In this document: one piece after another, positions 5,156 to 6,603 of the stretch | Layout: each line of letters starts with the position of its first letter | Position numbering within the stretch: position 1 is the first letter of the stretch | From: Erysipelotrichaceae bacterium | Lineage (GTDB): Bacteria > Bacillota_I > Bacilli_A > Erysipelotrichales > Coprobacillaceae | Reading direction: 5' to 3' | NCBI GenBank assembly: GCA_021202205.1 | Contig: JAJQDJ010000095.1 | Location: 1 to 6,603, forward strand | Length of the DNA: 6,603 bases | The notes under the pieces: model-generated | The model's database searches: none | Told to the model about the DNA's origin: nothing | What the model saw: only the letters and a program-made list of their open reading frames with translations | Program-made: the position numbers and the translations under genes

Positions 5156-6451
5156 TTATTGAGCTTTAACTTTTGCGTTACCGTAATCGTTACCTTCGTT
5201 GAAGTTTCTAGCATTTTCCATTGTTACAACAGCGATAGCTTGTAAAGCTTCTCTTGTAAAGAATGCTTGATGGCTTGTCATGACAACTTGTGGGAACATC
5301 ATTAAACGAGCTGTAATATCGTTGTTGATAGCTTCATCACTTCTATCAGTGTAAACATTATTGTCTTCACCTTCGTATACATCTAATGCAACAGCATGGA
5401 ATTTACCTTGTTTTAAGGCATCGATTAATGCTTCATTATCAATCAATGGTCCACGAGCAGTATTAACAAGCATAGCAGTATCTTTCATTAAAGCGATAGA
5501 TTCAGCATTGATAATATGCTTTGTTGTTGGGAATAATGGTGCATGTAAAGAAATCAAATCAGATTTAGCAAATAATTCTTCTTTTTCTACATAAGTCAAT
5601 AAACCTTCATCAACCAATGCTTGATTTGGATAAGCATCCCATCCTAGTACAGTCATACCATAACCTTTACAAATTCTAGCCATACAAACACCGATCTTAC
5701 CAGTACCAACAATACCAGCAACCTTGTTATGTAAGTCTAAACCTAATAAGCCACTTAAAGCAAAGTTATTATCTTTTACTTTGTTGTGAGCTTTGTGTAA
5801 ACGACGGTTAGCTTCTTGAACAATTGCCATAGCATGTTCAGCTACTGCATAAGGTGAATAAGCAGGTACACGTAAGATAGTAATACCACATTCTTTAGCA
5901 GCTTGTAAATCAATGTTATTGAAACCAGCACAACGCATTAAGATTAAACGAACGCCACATTCATGAATTGTTTCAATAACTGGACGAGAAAGATCATCAT
6001 TAACGAATGCACAAACAGCATCATAACCTTTTGCTAAACCAGCAGTTTCAGGAGTTAAACGAGTTGTAAAATATTTAATATCAGAATTGTAAGTTCCCTC
6101 TCCCTTGTCCTTAACTAATTCACTAAAGAAAGTACGATCATAATCCTTAGTTCCAAAGAATGCAATCTTTAATACTTTAACAGGTTTCTTTTCTTCAAAT
6201 TCACCATGTAATAACTTATCAACTGCAGCGATAGCATCATCTTCATCTTCGCCTTCAGCAGAAACTGATAAAGTGTCACCATTCTTAGCACCTAAAGCTA
6301 AAATTTGTAAAACATTGTCTCCACTAGCATTTGCCCCATTGCATGTAATCGTTACGCTACTTTTAAAATTCACACAGCATTGAGCCAATAAAGCAGCAGG
6401 ACGGGCATGAATTCCTAATGGATTATTGACAACATAAGTAAGTTCTTTCAT
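5156..6451 (-). CDS. HPr domain fused to D-lactate dehydrogenase
   Basis: One 431-residue frame carries two proteins. Residues 1-85 are an HPr-type phosphocarrier with NNPLGIHARPAA at 9-20, so phospho-accepting His15 and Arg17 are present. The regulatory Ser46 is replaced by Asn46 (GDNVLQILALG at 44-54). After a charged linker (about 86-93), residues 94-431 are a full D-2-hydroxyacid dehydrogenase starting KIAFFGTKDYDR, as in LdhA. They include the Rossmann motif GIVGTGKIG (246-254), Asp272 indicating NAD preference, and catalytic Arg333, Glu362 and His394. The expected reaction is pyruvate plus NADH to D-lactate in the cytoplasm, regenerating NAD in fermentation. Other 2-hydroxyacid substrates remain possible. 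ATG 6451 has AGGAGGT at 6463-6457. A strong promoter and terminator make it a single-gene unit. The link to PTS phosphorylation is inference. The dehydrogenase part alone corresponds to ldhA/ldhD. Confidence 0.93.
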   Translation of the reverse strand: MKELTYVVNNPLGIHARPAALLAQCCVNFKSSVTITCNGANASGDNVLQILALGAKNGDTLSVSAEGEDEDDAIAAVDKLLHGEFEEKKPVKVLKIAFFGTKDYDRTFFSELVKDKGEGTYNSDIKYFTTRLTPETAGLAKGYDAVCAFVNDDLSRPVIETIHECGVRLILMRCAGFNNIDLQAAKECGITILRVPAYSPYAVAEHAMAIVQEANRRLHKAHNKVKDNNFALSGLLGLDLHNKVAGIVGTGKIGVCMARICKGYGMTVLGWDAYPNQALVDEGLLTYVEKEELFAKSDLISLHAPLFPTTKHIINAESIALMKDTAMLVNTARGPLIDNEALIDALKQGKFHAVALDVYEGEDNNVYTDRSDEAINNDITARLMMFPQVVMTSHQAFFTREALQAIAVVTMENARNFNEGNDYGNAKVKAQ

Positions 6452-6490
6452 TTTTTACCTCCTAATATTATTTTTTCTATTTTACCTCAA

Positions 6491-6520
6491 ATTATAGCAC
6501 AATTTCAAAAAATGTGTAAA
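6491..6520 (-). promoter_or_regulatory. promoter of the HPr-lactate dehydrogenase gene
   Basis: Read leftward, TTTACA (6520-6515) and TATAAT (6496-6491) are separated by 18 bases, and TGC before the -10 makes it an extended type. Transcription would start near 6484, giving a leader of about 33 bases with the strong Shine-Dalgarno. This predicts high expression. I see no clear catabolite (cre) or Rex palindrome. Confidence 0.7.
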
Positions 6521-6562
6521 AAAAAACATAATATTTTCGTTATATAAAAATATCCCGTATTG

Positions 6563-6603
6563 TAAAATGAAACTGGAATTAAGGGAGGGCTGATTTGGAG
6601 GGC
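6563..6603 (+). promoter_or_regulatory. possible promoter, ribosome binding site and start of a rightward gene at the edge
   Basis: TAAAAT at 6563-6568 could be a -10 box, though the -35 is poor. AGGGAGG at 6582-6588 is followed six bases later by TTG at 6595, then GAG GGC to the end of the window. Alternatively TTGGAGGG at 6595-6602 is itself a Shine-Dalgarno for an ATG outside. Either reading suggests a divergent gene just to the right. Only three codons at most are visible, so the product cannot be judged. The 6452-6603 gap otherwise holds only the leftward promoter. Confidence 0.25.

Noticed and set aside
5361..5594. Rightward open frame antisense to the dehydrogenase gene
   Set aside because: The opposite strand has intact catalytic motifs; this frame is a shadow. 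The same applies to the short rightward frame at 4012-4194 opposite scpA/scpB.
5156..6196. VanH-type dehydrogenase of vancomycin resistance
   Set aside because: VanH is a related D-lactate dehydrogenase, but no vanA- or vanX-like genes are adjacent and the HPr fusion points to fermentation metabolism.
6481..6545. Rex or catabolite-responsive operator before the lactate dehydrogenase gene
   Set aside because: A TTGTG half-site overlaps the -10 region but no matching TCACAA half follows, and no cre-like palindrome is present.
1..6603. CRISPR array, insertion sequence, prophage, tRNA or other mobile element
   Set aside because: I see no regular repeats, transposase, integrase, attachment-site duplication or cloverleaf-like sequence in the window.

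Overview
The window looks like chromosome from a low-GC, probably anaerobic or fermentative Firmicute. I infer the Erysipelotrichia/Coprobacillaceae neighbourhood. The reasons are strong AT bias, strong AGGAGG-type Shine-Dalgarno sites, TATAAT promoters, a Firmicute-style scpA-scpB pair and a D-lactate dehydrogenase. No phage, insertion-sequence, CRISPR, tRNA or rRNA signal is visible.

Layout, read leftward because nearly all genes are on the minus strand. (1) 6451-5156 encodes an unusual one-polypeptide fusion of an HPr phosphocarrier domain (His15 kept, Ser46 position is Asn) to a complete D-lactate dehydrogenase, with its own consensus-like promoter. (2) It converges on a small rightward gene, 4901-5125 (74 aa, Tyr-rich N-terminus, unknown role); the two share a bidirectional terminator. 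(3) scpA (4814-4086) and scpB (4085-3513) are abutting condensin partner genes. They have an extended -10 promoter and end in an intrinsic terminator that overlaps the last scpB codons. (4) A CydDC-like heterodimeric ABC exporter follows. The first subunit is split by one in-frame TAA into an N-terminal membrane half (3459-2806) and a C-terminal TM5-6 plus ATPase half (2799-1747). The second subunit (1750-110) overlaps it by ATGA.

The exporter appears to have its own compact control region. A -35 box lies inside the scpB terminator loop, followed by a -10 box, then a GTTAGC-GATA-GCTAAC palindrome over the expected transcription start, then a strong Shine-Dalgarno site. This resembles a MarR-family (MepR-like) repressed efflux promoter, but no regulator gene is in the window. 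The left edge has a possible promoter for a further leftward gene, and the right edge has a possible start of a rightward gene.

The genes do not form one pathway. ScpAB acts with SMC in chromosome compaction, the ABC pair exports an unknown small molecule, and the fusion protein makes D-lactate with a possible link to the PTS. The best candidates for novelty are the HPr-lactate dehydrogenase fusion, the nonsense-split transporter subunit and the terminator/promoter/operator overlay.
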